A stretch of DNA of 51,737 bases from Vreelandella rituensis (GTDB lineage: Bacteria > Pseudomonadota > Gammaproteobacteria > Pseudomonadales > Halomonadaceae), in assembly GCF_003336665.1 (NCBI RefSeq), contig NZ_QPIJ01000027.1, positions 1-51,737 on the forward strand. Reading direction: 5' to 3'. Positions within the stretch are counted from its first letter, which is position 1. The number at the start of each line of letters is the position of its first letter. The notes under the pieces are model-generated. The model worked only from the letters and a program-made list of their open reading frames with translations. It did not search any database and was not told the DNA's origin. Positions 1-8,870 of this stretch are shown piece after piece. The translations under genes were made by a program, and so were the position numbers.

Positions 1-486
1 GGCAGCGGCGACCTGCTCAGCGAGCGCCTGCTCACGGCCGGCCATGTGCTGGTCGAGCGCCGCATCGTCGCCGACGATATCTATCGTATCCGGGCGGTGG
101 TCAGCGACTGGATCGCCCGCGAGGATATCCAGGCGGTGCTGGTCAACGGTGGCACGGGGTTCACGGTGCGTGACACCACGCCGGAAGCGTTGGCGCCGCT
201 GTTCGACAAGACCATCGATGGCTATGGCGAGTTGTTCCGTCAGCGCTCTTACGCGACGATCGGTGGCTCAACGATGCAGTCCCGTGCGGTGGCCGGCGTG
301 GCCAACCGCAGCCTGGTGTTCGCCATGCCCGGATCGCCCAGGGCCTGCGCCACCGCCTGGGATGATATTATCGCGGCACAACTGGATGCGCGCACCCGGC
401 CCTGCAACTTCGTGGCCATGGTGCTGCCGGATAGCCAGCACTGTGCCAGCCGCTCCACCGAAATAGCGCAGGAGGTCAGCGTATGA
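1..486 (+). CDS. moaB: Molybdenum cofactor biosynthesis protein MoaB (5' end cut by window)
   Basis: MoaB/Mog-family protein that acts in the molybdopterin branch of Moco synthesis, where it is linked to molybdopterin adenylylation. The reading frame is open from base 1, starting GSGDLLSERL, so the N-terminus lies outside the window. The family signature GGTGFTVRDTTPEAL is followed by QSRAVAGVANRSLVFAMPGS and the QLDARTRPCNF tail, matching E. coli MoaB over this part. About 161 residues are visible of roughly 170. The stop overlaps the moeA start (ATGA, 483-486), which indicates one translationally coupled Moco operon. An internal GTG at 46 could be mistaken for the start, but the homology extends upstream of it. 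Confidence 0.93.
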   Translation, partial: GSGDLLSERLLTAGHVLVERRIVADDIYRIRAVVSDWIAREDIQAVLVNGGTGFTVRDTTPEALAPLFDKTIDGYGELFRQRSYATIGGSTMQSRAVAGVANRSLVFAMPGSPRACATAWDDIIAAQLDARTRPCNFVAMVLPDSQHCASRSTEIAQEVSV

Positions 487-1748
487 ACTGTGGTTGTGCG
501 GACAATCCCACCACCGGTCTGCTCGATCTATGGGACGCTCGCGCCCGGCTGATCGACGCCGCCATGCCGCTCATGGACAGCGAGACGTTGCCGCTTTCTC
601 GAGCAGTGGGGCGCGTGTTGGCGACACCCGCCCTGGCGGCCCTGGACCTGCCCGGCGAAGATAACAGCGCCATGGATGGCTATGCCATGCGCCTGGCCGA
701 CCTTGAACAGAGCCAGCGCCAGGGAGACGGCCTGCCGGTGCTGATACGCGTTCCCGCCGGTGCCGGAGTGATGAGCCTGCCAAGTGACGGTTGTGCGCGC
801 ATCTTCACCGGGGCTCCCGTGCCCCAGGGAGCCGATGTCGTGGTTCCCCAGGAACGTGTTCACTGCGATGAGCAGGGGCGGATACATGTCACTCAGGAAG
901 TCACGCTCGGTGCCAATATTCGCCGCCGTGGGGAGGAAGCCCGTCATGGCGACCTGGTGCTGGCGGCGGGTGAGCGGTTGAGTCCGGCGGCCATCGGCTT
1001 GCTTGCCAGCCATGGCATTGCCGAGGTCGTCGTGAAGCGGCGGTTACGGGTGGCGCTGCTATCCACGGGTGATGAGCTGATCGAGCCGGGCACGCCACGC
1101 GCCCCCGGCCAGGTGTACAACAGTAATGCGGCCATGCTGAAAGCCTTGCTGGCGGAGCAGGGCTGTGAGGTGGTGGATAAAGGCATCATTGCCGATACCG
1201 CCGAAGCCTTGAGGACGGCGTTGAGCCAGGCACGTGACAGCGCCGACATGGTGATCTGCACCGGCGGCGTCTCGGTCGGCGAGGAAGACCATGTGCGGCC
1301 AGTGCTGGATGCCTTGGGCAGCCTGCATTTCCATGGCATAGCGCTCAAGCCCGGCAAGCCTTTCACCTTCGGCACCCTGCACGATGCTAGCGCCGCCGAT
1401 GTGCCGTTGATCGGCCTGCCGGGCAATCCCGTGGCCTCGCTGGTGGGCTGGCAGTTGCTCACCTTACCGTTCGTGCAGGGCCTGCAGGGGCGAACACCGC
1501 ATCGGCTGGAACGTTTTACCGTCAAGGCCGGTTTTGCGCATCGCGCCAATCGCCAACGCTACGAATGCCTGCGAGTGGTGCTGGAGGATGCCGAGCATGG
1601 ACCGGTGGCGTTGCTGGCAGGTGGCCAGGGGTCGCACATGTTGAGCGCCGCGGCGGTGGCCCACGGTTACCTGATCATAGATCCACGCAGTGAGGTGAAA
1701 AAAGGCGATGACGTTACCTATTGTCCCAGCAGCCAATTCCTCACCTGA
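483..1748 (+). CDS. moeA: Molybdopterin molybdotransferase MoeA
   Basis: MoeA inserts molybdate into adenylylated molybdopterin, completing Moco in the cytoplasm. The 421-residue length is normal (E. coli 411). Visible signatures are NSAMDGYA near residue 62, IFTGAPVPQGADVVVPQE, the STGDELIEPG loop, TGGVSVGEEDHV and GLPGNPVAS near the end of the catalytic domain, followed by a C-terminal beta-barrel domain. The ATG overlaps the moaB stop by 4 nt (ATGA), so coupled translation is likely. The start MNCGCADNP is Cys-rich and short before the MoeA_N domain; nothing better fits downstream. Confidence 0.96.
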   Translation: MNCGCADNPTTGLLDLWDARARLIDAAMPLMDSETLPLSRAVGRVLATPALAALDLPGEDNSAMDGYAMRLADLEQSQRQGDGLPVLIRVPAGAGVMSLPSDGCARIFTGAPVPQGADVVVPQERVHCDEQGRIHVTQEVTLGANIRRRGEEARHGDLVLAAGERLSPAAIGLLASHGIAEVVVKRRLRVALLSTGDELIEPGTPRAPGQVYNSNAAMLKALLAEQGCEVVDKGIIADTAEALRTALSQARDSADMVICTGGVSVGEEDHVRPVLDALGSLHFHGIALKPGKPFTFGTLHDASAADVPLIGLPGNPVASLVGWQLLTLPFVQGLQGRTPHRLERFTVKAGFAHRANRQRYECLRVVLEDAEHGPVALLAGGQGSHMLSAAAVAHGYLIIDPRSEVKKGDDVTYCPSSQFLT

Positions 1749-1786
1749 GGGGCCGCCGACGGCAACCGACCTGCGGGAGCTGATCC

Positions 1787-1948
1787 ATGAGAGGCATCGT
1801 TGAACCTGGCGAACACGTCAAGCTCTATGAGCATGGCTTTCGCAAGCGGTACGGAATGCTCTATGGTGAGGGCGAAGAGACTGAAGTTTCAGCTGAAGTC
1901 GGTGAGCTGATCGCCCGGCTGCAGGTGCATACGGAGAATACCCAATGA
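1787..1948 (+). CDS. 53-residue uncharacterised small protein inside the Moco operon
   Basis: Small ORF of 53 codons beginning [23 protein letters not shown] ribosome-binding site lies about 7 nt before the ATG, and its TGA overlaps the moaA ATG in an ATGA junction (1945-1948), the same arrangement as moaB-moeA. It ends in an amphipathic segment, [17 protein letters not shown], and is rich in Glu, Gly and Arg with no Cys, membrane segment or signal peptide. I do not recognise the family. The SD, tight junction and position between moeA and moaA argue it is translated, perhaps as a Moco accessory or a coupling peptide for moaA. Function is unknown. Confidence 0.7.
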   Translation: MRGIVEPGEHVKLYEHGFRKRYGMLYGEGEETEVSAEVGELIARLQVHTENTQ

Positions 1949-2934
1949 GTGTCCTGGTTGACGGCTTCGGCCGCACGATTCGTTATGTTCGGTTATCGGT
2001 GACCGACCGTTGTGATTTTCGCTGTGTTTATTGCATGGCCGAGGAGATGACCTTCCTGCCACGCGCTCAAGTGCTGACCCTTGAGGAAATCGCCACGGTA
2101 TCGCAAGCCTTCGTCGAGCTGGGCGTGGAGAAGATCCGTCTCACCGGCGGCGAGCCGCTGGTGCGCCAGGGGATCGAAACGCTGGTCGAGTCGATTGGTC
2201 GCCTTGAAGGGCTGCGTGATTTTGCAATGACCACCAATGGCAGCGGTCTGGTCAAGCATGCCAAGGCACTGCACCAGGGTGGCCTTGCCCGGCTCAACAT
2301 CAGCCTCGATTCCCTGGTGCCCGAGCGCTTCCGGGCACTCACGCGCACCGGCGACCTCAAGCGGGTCATTGACGGCATCCGTGCCGCCCGCGAGGCGGGC
2401 TTTACCCGCATCAAGCTCAACGCCGTGATTCTCAAGGGGCGCAATGACGACGAAATTCTCGATCTGGTCGACTTCGCCCGCAACGAAAACGTGGACATCA
2501 GCTTTATCGAGGAAATGCCGCTGGGGCAGGTGAGTGAGCACGATCGTGCCGAGACATTCTGTTCCAGTGACGAGGTGCGCAGCATCATCGAAGCTGAGCA
2601 CGCGCTGTTACCCACCACCGAAACCACCCTGGGGCCGTCACGCTACTACCGGATGGCCGACAGTGAATCGCGCATCGGTTTTATCTCACCGCACAGCCAC
2701 AATTTCTGCGAGGCCTGCAACCGGGTACGGGTGACCGCCGAGGGGCGCTTGCTGCTGTGCCTGGGGAACGAGCATTCGGTCGATTTGCGCAGCGTGATAC
2801 GCCGCCATCCCGGTGACCTGGAACGCCTCAAGGCCGCGATTGTCGATGCCATGCGCTTCAAGCCCGAACGCCATCATTTCACCACCGACGGCGATGTGCA
2901 GGTGGTGCGCTTCATGAACATGACGGGCGGCTGA
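1945..2934 (+). CDS. moaA: GTP 3',8-cyclase MoaA (radical SAM)
   Basis: Converts GTP to 3',8-cyclo-GTP, the first step of molybdopterin synthesis, with MoaC. The N-terminal radical-SAM cluster motif CxxxCxxC is present at C23, C27 and C30, and the C-terminal substrate-binding 4Fe-4S cluster cysteines are C255, C258 and C272 ([18 protein letters not shown]). It ends with the conserved Gly-Gly pair (residues 328-329) that reaches the active site. The length of 329 aa is typical. Translation is probably coupled to the 53-aa ORF through the ATGA overlap. moaC, moaD and moaE are not in the window. Confidence 0.97.
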   Translation: MSVLVDGFGRTIRYVRLSVTDRCDFRCVYCMAEEMTFLPRAQVLTLEEIATVSQAFVELGVEKIRLTGGEPLVRQGIETLVESIGRLEGLRDFAMTTNGSGLVKHAKALHQGGLARLNISLDSLVPERFRALTRTGDLKRVIDGIRAAREAGFTRIKLNAVILKGRNDDEILDLVDFARNENVDISFIEEMPLGQVSEHDRAETFCSSDEVRSIIEAEHALLPTTETTLGPSRYYRMADSESRIGFISPHSHNFCEACNRVRVTAEGRLLLCLGNEHSVDLRSVIRRHPGDLERLKAAIVDAMRFKPERHHFTTDGDVQVVRFMNMTGG

Positions 2935-2943
2935 GAGCCCGGG

Positions 2944-3261
2944 TTATTTAACGGTGATGTTGTTTTCCACCGCATTCACCTGTTCATGGTCTCGTGCAAT
3001 GGCCTCAGCCCGTTCGCGTTGCTGCGAGGTCTCGACGAAACCGCTCAGGATGGCTCGGTCGCCCTCCAGATCGACGTCGATGGCCGAACCGGCCAGATCC
3101 GATGCTTCAAGAAGTCGGGCCTTGATCTGCACCGCTTCAGCCGAATCCTGCTGCTCGAGCCTGGCGGATTCCTTGACCGGCGTGTCGGCGCAGCCGACCA
3201 GAAGCCCGGTTATGAGAACGCTCCCCATCATCAGGGTGTCGAACCAGTGGCGTTGACGCAT
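2944..3261 (-). CDS. BON-domain lipoprotein
   Basis: Predicted 105-aa lipoprotein with a signal peptide and lipobox GLLVGC (C24), then a single BON domain: IKARLLEASDLAGSAIDVDLEGDRAILSGFVETSQQRERAEAIARDHEQVNAVENNITVK. BON domains bind membranes or phospholipids in periplasmic proteins such as OsmY and DolP. I chose the ATG at 3261 because it overlaps the stop of the AsmA-like gene (TAATG) and opens directly into the signal peptide; a longer frame starting at 3318 would add an unlikely hydrophilic leader. Co-transcription with an AsmA/YhdP-type gene suggests a role in envelope lipid homeostasis (inference). Confidence 0.85.
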   Translation of the reverse strand: MRQRHWFDTLMMGSVLITGLLVGCADTPVKESARLEQQDSAEAVQIKARLLEASDLAGSAIDVDLEGDRAILSGFVETSQQRERAEAIARDHEQVNAVENNITVK

Positions 3262-6200
3262 TATTCGATGCCCCCCTCGTCCATGGCTTCGCGAGCACGA
3301 CTGATCAATCCTTGGCAATATTCCATGTTGGGGCCTGCGCCAACGTCCACCAGCGGCAAGAGGGCGGTAATGGGACCGGCAAGGGCGCCAAGCGCCGCGC
3401 TGGCACCGGCGCGCATCACAAGGTTTTCACGGTGCACACCCGTTTCGATGCTATCGAAGGTACCGCCCAGATGAAGCGGTGAACGTCCGACGAAGACGCT
3501 GGGGTCCTTGGGGTGGGCGATGATGCTAATATCCAGGCGCTCCGTGTTCAGGTCCACCTGGCCGCCGACAGTGAACGTGGTGTCGTCGGTGTCCACTACG
3601 AAAGTATCCAGTTGGGTAACGCCGTCTCTCGCCTGGAGGTCGGCGTAAGCGCAATCGATGGGGATGGGGTCGCGTCCCCGTAGCCAACTCAGAAACGTTT
3701 GGCCGGCATCAAGCCCGGCGATCTCCACAAGCAAGGCTTCGAGTCTTCCTCCGGTCATCAGCAAGACCACGCCACCATCGGCGGAGGCCAGTAGTTCCGC
3801 AATCGATGCACCTTCAATCCAGAGCTTGCCGCGGCCTCCGATGATGCCGACACTGTCGTCAGCCAGGTCCCAGTTGCGTAGCGCATCGCTGAGATCCACT
3901 CCCTGGACTTCCACCTGCATCGTACCGCTGGGGGGTTGGGTGCCGGCATCCAGATCGAGGGTGAGATCGACACTTCCCTCACCCACGCCGAAACCCACAG
4001 GATCGAACTGTCCGCGCCCGTCCTGAAGAGCAAAGTCGATGACCACGTTGCTTAATGGAATATCCCCGGCACGCACGGATTGCCCCCGGTAGCTTACATC
4101 CGCGGATACCCCTTGCCATGCATCGGTGATGATGGGTGCATCGGGCAGGACGAAACGATCATCGGCTTGGATTTCCTCCGGCGTTACTCCGGCGAGAAAG
4201 CCCAGGTCCGCGATATCGAGATGCTCGGAGCTCAGCTCTCCGCGCAGGTGAGGCGGCGTGGTGTCGGTGTCGAGTGCCAGGCGCCCATTGAGATCACTGT
4301 CGCCGATCAATCCCTGCATATCGGTAAAGGTCCAACGCTGGTTTTCCAAGTCCAGGCCTCCCGATACCGAATAGGGTGGGAGCTGCGGCAGCGCGAAGCC
4401 TAGCAGGCGGCTCAGGCGTTGTGGATTCGGTCCTTCCAGAGCGAGTTCGAGATTCAGCCCTTCCAGCGCAAGGGGACGTAGAAGTGTGCCTTCCAGGCTG
4501 ATTTGTGTGTCGACGATATCCGCCTCGAGATCCACCGCATAGGGGCGGTCCGGGTCACGGGCATTGAGCAGGGGGTCGCCTCGTAGACTGAGCGAGGCCG
4601 GTGCGCCATCGTAGCGACCGTTACCTTGCATTTGGAACGTTTGCGCCCCGGTGGCAGGACCTTGGGTTTCAAGGCTCAGGGTCAGTCGGGTGTCGGCCTG
4701 TGGGTCACTGAAACGCAGCTCCGAAGGCTCGAAGCTCAGACGGCCGATGAACGGCAACAGCAGATCATCGCGTCTGTCGTCGGGGAGCGTTTCATTCATT
4801 GCCATGTGCAGTTCCCCGGATACTCTGCCAAGCCGGTCTTCGATGGGCGTGAAAGTGTCGCCCAGTCTGGCCAGAGAAATGTCGTCTAGATCGACGTCCA
4901 GGCGCCCGGAAGCGGCTGGCTGCGTCATGTCCAGTGCAAGGCTAGCGGCAACTGATCCTCCACCCAGGCGAAACTGGAGAGGCTCTGCCTGTAGCCTGCC
5001 TTCTTCCAGTTCAGCGTCCAGCGCAAGCTCGTTCAGCTCGAGCCCGTTGGGTAACACCAACGTATTGGTGTTTAGCTCCAGCTGTCCATCGAAGCTGCGT
5101 AACGCGGCCAATGGGGAGTCGTCCTGTTCTTCATCAGCCTGGGCTTCATCGTCCGACGCTTGAGTAGTAGCGGAAATCAACTGGGCAATATCGATGCGCC
5201 CGGCATCCAGCTCGACGTTCACTGCCGGGCGTTCGGTAGTGAGAACTTCAACGTTTCCGCTGACATTGGTCGAGCCTATCTCACCGTCAATTCTGGTGGC
5301 GCTCCATTGTTCATGATCACGGCTCAAGCGGCCCGCGAGACGAAACTCGGGCAAAGGGGGCAAAACCGGGCCGGTCCAGTTTTCCAGCGCCTGGCCGCTT
5401 TCCGCGTCGAGGACCACATCCGCTTCAAGCGTCTGAGGCGCCAAAATCGAAGCCAGGGTAGTGTCCGCCTGAGCGAACAAGTCGTTTGAGGTGGCTTCAG
5501 CTTCAAGCGGGTAATCCTGTTGCAGCGAGCCATCTTCCAGGTCGACCAGACTGGGTAGCGCAGCGCCCCTGACCTGCATGTCCAGCGGCTTGTCGCGGAA
5601 GGTGCCATTCACATTCAACCGCAGCCGTGGCGGCTCTTGCTCGCCGGTGGTCTCGAGTGTCGCCTCGAGGTCGCTGCCGGCCTCGGCGTTGCGATAAGCC
5701 AGGTGGGCATTGTCGATACGCAACTGGGCAAGCAGCGTATCGAGCTCGAACGTCGGGCGTTGCTCGAGTGGCCGAAGCTCAAGAGAGAGTTCGGCGTCCA
5801 GAGTGTCGCCAGCGGGCAGGGCACTATTCAGCTCCGTCATGTCCAGGTTTTGCAGGTTGATCTGCGCCGCTGCGGCAACTTTTTCAGGGCTGCTGGTCAG
5901 GCTTGCCTCGGCCTCGACATTGCCGGCTGCAATGTCGAAGGTCAGGGGTTCAAGCGCAACGGAGTGCTCAGCAAGCTGCACCTGAGTTTGAATGTTCTCA
6001 AGCTGTGTCTGTTCCAATATCAAGCGGTCTATGGACAGAGCGGTTTCTCCGCGTAAATCGGGTAGCACGGGCACGGAGAGGCCCGTTTGCACCTCGGGTT
6101 CCGGCAAGACCGCGCGTAAAGCCGCGACATCGAGCTGTGACGACTGTAGTTGGCCGTCAATACTTGGCACTTTACCGGCGGTATCCATCGTCAGTTCACC

Positions 6201-7112
6201 GGTTATCTGGCTCTCGGCGATTGCTGTGTCGATGTCGTGTAATCGCCATTCGCTGTCTTGACGCTCCAGACGTGCCGCTATCTCGAGGCTATCCAGCTCG
6301 AACTGAGGTAGTTCCAGCCACTGTGCCCAGTCGGCGAGATTGTGCAGGCTGAGCTCTCCATTCGCCTCTAATCGATCTAATACCGGCGCTTGGGGAACCT
6401 CGAATGTGCTGGTGAACTGGCTCTCGCCGGAGCTGAGCGTAAACTCGCCACCGAATGCCTGGGCATCGTCGATGAAGGCCTCGATGGGGTCAGTTTGTGC
6501 TTGCAGTTCAAAGCGTCGTTGCTGAAATGTCAGTGTCGCCTGGGTGTGCAAGGTTTCGTCATCCGCTTGCATCTGCAGCGATGAAACGGAGAGTTCGAGC
6601 GGAGTGTCGGCCTCGGCAGTCCAGTAACGCACCTCTGAGTCGGATAGCGAGAGGTTGCGGATATCCAAAGACGAAGGGGTACCTTCGTCGGTTGCTTGCC
6701 GATTGGCTTGTGCGTCATCAAACATCCAGTTGGCGGGAGCCTCAGCACGTCGCTCCAGATTCAGGGTCGAGCCGGCAATTTCAATGTTATCCAGCACTAC
6801 CTCACCTTGGATCAGGTCGCTGAGTGATGGTGAGACACTGACACGCTGTGCCTTGAGCATCTGCGGTGAAACGGCCCATTCGGGGTTGTCGAGCTCGATT
6901 TCGTGAAGCGACAGCTGCGGACGAGGAAACAGGCTGATTCCCACATCGCCGTGAATGGCTGTCGAGCGTCCGGTTGCCTCCTCGATATGTTCGGTGATCA
7001 CGGGCTTTAAAAAATTCCAGGACATCAGTTCCACAGCAGCGACGATAAGCGCCACCAGGATGACCGGGACAAGCCACCACCAACGCAGGAATTTTTTAGC
7101 TGGATGTTTCAT
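3261..7112 (-). CDS. Large AsmA-family envelope protein (1283 aa)
   Basis: An N-terminal membrane anchor (about residues 10-30, WWWLVPVILVALIVAAVEL) is followed by the AsmA signature near HIEEATGRSTAIHGDVGISLFPRPQLSLHEIEL. A very long periplasmic region of repeated beta-strand segments (LDVDLDDISLARL, RLDISIIAHP and similar) ends in the AsmA C-terminal module with GGRLEALLVEIAGLDAG and SVFVGRSPLHLGGTFD. The size is like YhdP/TamB (about 1260 aa), twice that of AsmA itself. Long AsmA-like proteins form hydrophobic-groove bridges thought to move phospholipids between inner and outer membranes. The exact subfamily is uncertain. The start has no clear Shine-Dalgarno. It is transcribed away from the 7502 gene across an AT-rich spacer and coupled to the downstream BON lipoprotein. 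Confidence 0.85.
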   Translation of the reverse strand: MKHPAKKFLRWWWLVPVILVALIVAAVELMSWNFLKPVITEHIEEATGRSTAIHGDVGISLFPRPQLSLHEIELDNPEWAVSPQMLKAQRVSVSPSLSDLIQGEVVLDNIEIAGSTLNLERRAEAPANWMFDDAQANRQATDEGTPSSLDIRNLSLSDSEVRYWTAEADTPLELSVSSLQMQADDETLHTQATLTFQQRRFELQAQTDPIEAFIDDAQAFGGEFTLSSGESQFTSTFEVPQAPVLDRLEANGELSLHNLADWAQWLELPQFELDSLEIAARLERQDSEWRLHDIDTAIAESQITGELTMDTAGKVPSIDGQLQSSQLDVAALRAVLPEPEVQTGLSVPVLPDLRGETALSIDRLILEQTQLENIQTQVQLAEHSVALEPLTFDIAAGNVEAEASLTSSPEKVAAAAQINLQNLDMTELNSALPAGDTLDAELSLELRPLEQRPTFELDTLLAQLRIDNAHLAYRNAEAGSDLEATLETTGEQEPPRLRLNVNGTFRDKPLDMQVRGAALPSLVDLEDGSLQQDYPLEAEATSNDLFAQADTTLASILAPQTLEADVVLDAESGQALENWTGPVLPPLPEFRLAGRLSRDHEQWSATRIDGEIGSTNVSGNVEVLTTERPAVNVELDAGRIDIAQLISATTQASDDEAQADEEQDDSPLAALRSFDGQLELNTNTLVLPNGLELNELALDAELEEGRLQAEPLQFRLGGGSVAASLALDMTQPAASGRLDVDLDDISLARLGDTFTPIEDRLGRVSGELHMAMNETLPDDRRDDLLLPFIGRLSFEPSELRFSDPQADTRLTLSLETQGPATGAQTFQMQGNGRYDGAPASLSLRGDPLLNARDPDRPYAVDLEADIVDTQISLEGTLLRPLALEGLNLELALEGPNPQRLSRLLGFALPQLPPYSVSGGLDLENQRWTFTDMQGLIGDSDLNGRLALDTDTTPPHLRGELSSEHLDIADLGFLAGVTPEEIQADDRFVLPDAPIITDAWQGVSADVSYRGQSVRAGDIPLSNVVIDFALQDGRGQFDPVGFGVGEGSVDLTLDLDAGTQPPSGTMQVEVQGVDLSDALRNWDLADDSVGIIGGRGKLWIEGASIAELLASADGGVVLLMTGGRLEALLVEIAGLDAGQTFLSWLRGRDPIPIDCAYADLQARDGVTQLDTFVVDTDDTTFTVGGQVDLNTERLDISIIAHPKDPSVFVGRSPLHLGGTFDSIETGVHRENLVMRAGASAALGALAGPITALLPLVDVGAGPNMEYCQGLISRAREAMDEGGIE

Positions 7113-7501
7113 TGGGTCGGTTACTCTGCAGCGTAAAAATTACGCGTGTCGATACGCGTGGAGTCTGTTGCGACATTTTTCTCAAGTTCACCTTTCCAAT
7201 AGTCAATGTAGTCGCTGAACCCCGGAACTGCATTTGAACACTTGGCGAAGTTACGGTGGCAAGAAAGCCATTTTTTTGTCTTATCTATATTTTATGAGAT
7301 TTTTAACAAGCAGTTTGAATTTTCAAGTCATTGAATTTTTAGATCTAACGTTTATTTAATAAGTGAAAATTTGTTTGAAAAAAATAAAGCGCGACTGTTT
7401 TTAATTTACAAAGATGGCAGCTAGCTTGATTGCTGTATGGCTTGGTTATGACAACCTGAAAGCTACGCTTGAGTTTCGTCTAATGACTAAAGGAGATGGT
7501 C
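7113..7501. other. AT-rich divergent intergenic region
   Basis: A 389-bp spacer between two divergent transcription units. The stretch around 7260-7420 is much more AT-rich than its surroundings, with runs such as ATTTTTAGATCTAACG and GTTTGAAAAAAATAAAG. It probably holds both promoters and could be a target for H-NS/MvaT-type silencing (inference). I see no gene in it. The AAAGGAG at 7489-7495 is the ribosome-binding site of the 7502 gene. Confidence 0.5.
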
Positions 7502-8044
7502 ATGTTCAAGAAACTACTCATTACAGCAGCAATTTCGACTGCATTGGCGACTACTGGGCCTGCCATGGCGCAGCAGTGGGAGCAGGATGATCAATGGCAA
7601 AATCAAGACCGTAACCGCTACAGCCAGGACAACCAGTGGCGCGAGCAAGACCGTGACCGCTACCAGCAGGATCGTCAGGATAACCGTTGGCGCGATCAGC
7701 ATCGCCAGGACAATCGCTGGCGCGACGAGGATCGCGATCAATGGCGCGATCAGCACCGCCAGGACAACCGTTGGCGCGACGAGGATCGCAATCAATGGCG
7801 CGATCAGCACCGCCAGGACAACCGCTGGCGCGACGAGGAACGCAATCAGTGGCGCGATCAGCGTGATCGCTACCAGCAGGACCGCCAGGACAACCGCTGG
7901 CGGGACCAGGACCGAGGCCGCTACCAGCAGGACCGTCAGGATAACCAGTGGCGTGATCAGGATCGCGACCGTTACCAGCAGGATCGCCAGGACAACCGCT
8001 GGCGAGATCAGGACCGTAACCGCTATAACCAGAATCGCAACTAA
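7502..8044 (+). CDS. Secreted Arg/Asp/Gln/Trp repeat protein (paralogue 1)
   Basis: A 180-aa protein with a clear Sec signal peptide, MFKKLLITAAISTALATTG then PAMA-QQ cleavage, followed almost entirely by degenerate repeats built on DNRWRDQDR and RYQQDRQ. Three 18-aa units of the type HRQDNRWRDEDRDQWRDQ are followed by three 17-aa units of the type RYQQDRQDNRWRDQDR. The composition is extreme (Arg, Asp, Gln, Asn, Trp, Tyr), with no Cys in the mature chain. It is predicted to be disordered or a low-complexity fibre and exported to the periplasm or beyond. The start at 7502 is preferred over the ATG at 7496 because AAAGGAG sits 6 nt upstream. The downstream paralogue (8120) shares the signal-peptide style. 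Function unknown; no family recognised. Confidence 0.85.
   Translation: MFKKLLITAAISTALATTGPAMAQQWEQDDQWQNQDRNRYSQDNQWREQDRDRYQQDRQDNRWRDQHRQDNRWRDEDRDQWRDQHRQDNRWRDEDRNQWRDQHRQDNRWRDEERNQWRDQRDRYQQDRQDNRWRDQDRGRYQQDRQDNQWRDQDRDRYQQDRQDNRWRDQDRNRYNQNRN
7660..8030 (+). repeat. Intragenic tandem repeats of 51-54 bp
   Basis: DNA repeats inside the 7502 gene encode the 18-aa (54-bp) and 17-aa (51-bp) units. Copies are near-identical at the nucleotide level, for example CAGGACAACCGCTGGCGCGA recurs many times. This indicates recent unit duplication and likely length polymorphism between strains. Confidence 0.9.
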
Positions 8045-8119
8045 GCCAGTTTAAAGGTAGCCAGTGCTTAATCACAGGCTGCTTCAACTTAAGTGGTTAT
8101 TCGATTTCCCGGAGGAGCT

Positions 8120-8848
8120 ATGTTTAAAAAATTGATCATCGCGACTGCCGTATCGGCCGCACTTTCTGCAAACATGGCGGTTGCACAACAAGGTAGCCAC
8201 AGCGATGGCTACGGTTACGATAATAACCAAAGAAGCCAGCAAAGCTATCAATCAAGGGATAACCAGGATCGTCAGCAATATCGCGACGACCGCTACGGCG
8301 GTGATTACGATCAAAGGGATAGGCAGCGCAACCAGCCGTGGGAGGATCAGCGCCGTCAATACCGAAGCGATAGCAATGGCTATGATGATTACGGTCGAAG
8401 AGACCCGCAGCGTAGCCGGCCCTGGGATGAGCAAGACCGTCAGCAATATCGGCGCGATAGCGACAGGTATGGCCAGGATAAGAGAGATCAACAGAGCCGC
8501 CGGTATGACCAATCGCAAGGTCGCAACCCGGAAGATGCCCACACATTCTTGCAAGGTTACCTCGAGGGTAAGGAAGAAGGGCTTGAGCAGGGCCTAATGA
8601 GAGGCTACCGCCAGGGCTATGTACAGGGGTTGCAAGATGCCGCCCGCAGTCGGAGCGCAAGCGGCAATCAGCAAGGTGCCACCAACCAACGCAACATGCG
8701 GGACCCCGACAGCCAGACTCCGCCAACCCCCGTGGGGACAGAAGACACCGAAGGTCCGGCCGCGATGCTGAATTCGAGTTCGGAAGACCAAAACGATACG
8801 GAAACGGAGGATACGGAAACAGAGGATACGGACACTGAGCAAGACTGA
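8120..8848 (+). CDS. Secreted Gln/Arg/Asp-rich protein with GX3 helix and acidic tail (paralogue 2)
   Basis: A 242-aa protein. The start at 8120 is set by GGAGGAGCT directly upstream; the signal peptide MFKKLIIATAVSAALSANM ends at AVA-QQ and resembles that of the upstream gene. Layout: (a) a Tyr/Arg/Asp/Gln-rich disordered region with DRQQYRDDRYGG and RSRPWDEQDRQQYRRD; (b) residues 146-174, a strict glycine-every-fourth-residue helix (G at seven consecutive i+4 positions: GYLEGKEEGLEQGLMRGYRQ and onward); (c) a Ser/Asn/Pro linker; (d) an acidic tail of EDTET repeats ending in EQD. The GX3 array recalls FliH-type or Yae1-type GxxxG repeats, which mediate helix packing. The pair may form or modulate an envelope or extracellular matrix. 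Function unknown. Confidence 0.82.
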   Translation: MFKKLIIATAVSAALSANMAVAQQGSHSDGYGYDNNQRSQQSYQSRDNQDRQQYRDDRYGGDYDQRDRQRNQPWEDQRRQYRSDSNGYDDYGRRDPQRSRPWDEQDRQQYRRDSDRYGQDKRDQQSRRYDQSQGRNPEDAHTFLQGYLEGKEEGLEQGLMRGYRQGYVQGLQDAARSRSASGNQQGATNQRNMRDPDSQTPPTPVGTEDTEGPAAMLNSSSEDQNDTETEDTETEDTDTEQD

Positions 8849-8870
8849 CGAAGCTCTGGTGGGTGAAACC

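Noticed and set aside
7660..8030. CRISPR array
   Set aside because: Repeats are in frame, have no unique spacers, and encode a protein with a signal peptide.
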